Positions 12,706 through 12,834 of a stretch of 12,834 bases of DNA are shown one piece after another (position 1 is the first letter of the stretch; each line of letters begins with the position of its first letter). Below the pieces are notes generated by a model. The model did no database searches. It had not been told where the DNA came from and saw only the letters and a list, made by a program, of their open reading frames with translations. The stretch is from an uncultured Clostridia bacterium (lineage in GTDB: Bacteria > Bacillota > Clostridia > Oscillospirales > Acutalibacteraceae), in the NCBI GenBank assembly GCA_946186535.1, contig CAMHNT010000039.1, positions 1 through 12,834 on the forward strand. The letters are read 5' to 3'. A program made the translations under genes and the position numbers.

Positions 12706-12834
12706 ATGAGTAAAAAATATGTGAATACACCTAATCAAGTCGCCTTGGAGCGGCGAGGAAAATTTATTTTAACCTTCGAGAAGGGACGCTTTCTGCCAAA
12801 GCGTCCCTCTTTCCCAAACAGTCCGCCGGACTGT
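12706..12834 (+). CDS. Possible partial open frame leaving the window
   Basis: An ATG at 12706 follows GAGGG (12694-12698) by 7 nt and opens a 43-codon frame with no stop before the window ends (MSKKYVNTPNQVALERRGKF at the start). I recognise no family. The frame runs through three hairpins that look like an intergenic repeat, and the Pro-, Ser- and Lys-rich translation looks unlike a folded protein. It may be a real gene start, a short leader peptide, or chance. Confidence 0.25.
   Translation, partial: MSKKYVNTPNQVALERRGKFILTFEKGRFLPKRPSFPNSPPDC
12740..12834. repeat. Cluster of three hairpins at the right edge
   Basis: Three perfect hairpins follow each other: TCGCC/GGCGA (12740-12744, 12752-12756); GGGACGCTTT/AAAGCGTCCC (12783-12792, 12798-12807), loop CTGCC, followed by TCTTT; and ACAGTCC/GGACTGT (12818-12824, 12828-12834), loop GCC, at the very end of the window. 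The middle one could be a weak terminator. The group resembles a dispersed palindromic intergenic element and may continue past the window. Confidence 0.55.

Overview
The window looks like chromosomal DNA from a gut- or rumen-type Firmicute of the Ruminococcus/Oscillospiraceae kind. The reasons are a secreted protein ending in a type I dockerin, a BspA-like leucine-rich-repeat (LRR_5) module, a clostridial-type OGG DNA glycosylase next to a DUF6062 gene, A+T-rich intergenic DNA with strong sigma-A promoters, and a tRNA gene without an encoded CCA. The genus is an inference from gene content.

Layout. (1) At 76-829 (minus) a secreted LRR_5-dockerin gene is split by one extra base in a T6 run. 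It has a perfect-consensus promoter and a perfect 8+8 bp inverted repeat at the transcription start. (2) At 1142-1660 (plus) lies a divergent TetR-family regulator. (3) At 1868-4054 is the glycogen branching enzyme glgB, with an unusual 97-residue Glu/Ala/Lys tail, its own promoter and a strong terminator. (4) At 4229-4465 is a stand-alone Smr-domain protein. (5) At 4687-7080 is glycogen phosphorylase glgP with its own promoter and terminator. (6) At 7235-9031 (minus) is a membrane-anchored zinc-ribbon protein of unknown function. (7) At 9332-10882 is a cytoplasmic GH13 alpha-glucosidase-like enzyme. (8) At 10964-12483 a DUF6062 protein and an OGG-type 8-oxoguanine glycosylase are tightly coupled. 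(9) At 12544-12628 (minus) is tRNA-Leu(UAA), sharing a bidirectional terminator with the ogg gene. (10) The right edge holds three successive hairpins that overlap a short reading frame leaving the window.

How the genes fit together. GlgB makes alpha-1,6 branches in glycogen, GlgP releases glucose-1-phosphate from the outer chains, and the GH13 enzyme probably hydrolyses short oligosaccharides, possibly including those left by phosphorolysis. The three genes lie on the same strand but have separate promoters and terminators, so this is a metabolic neighbourhood and not one operon. The TetR gene sits between the LRR-dockerin gene and glgB. Both flanking promoters carry a similar half-site (ATATCTGACA and ATATCCGACA), so it may regulate one or both neighbours.

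I see no CRISPR array, insertion sequence, phage gene or recognisable defence system. The least explained items are the frameshifted dockerin gene with an RF2-like U UUU GA shift site, the GlgB tail, the zinc-ribbon membrane protein, the duplicated Cys/His modules in the DUF6062 protein, and the structured sequence at the window edges.
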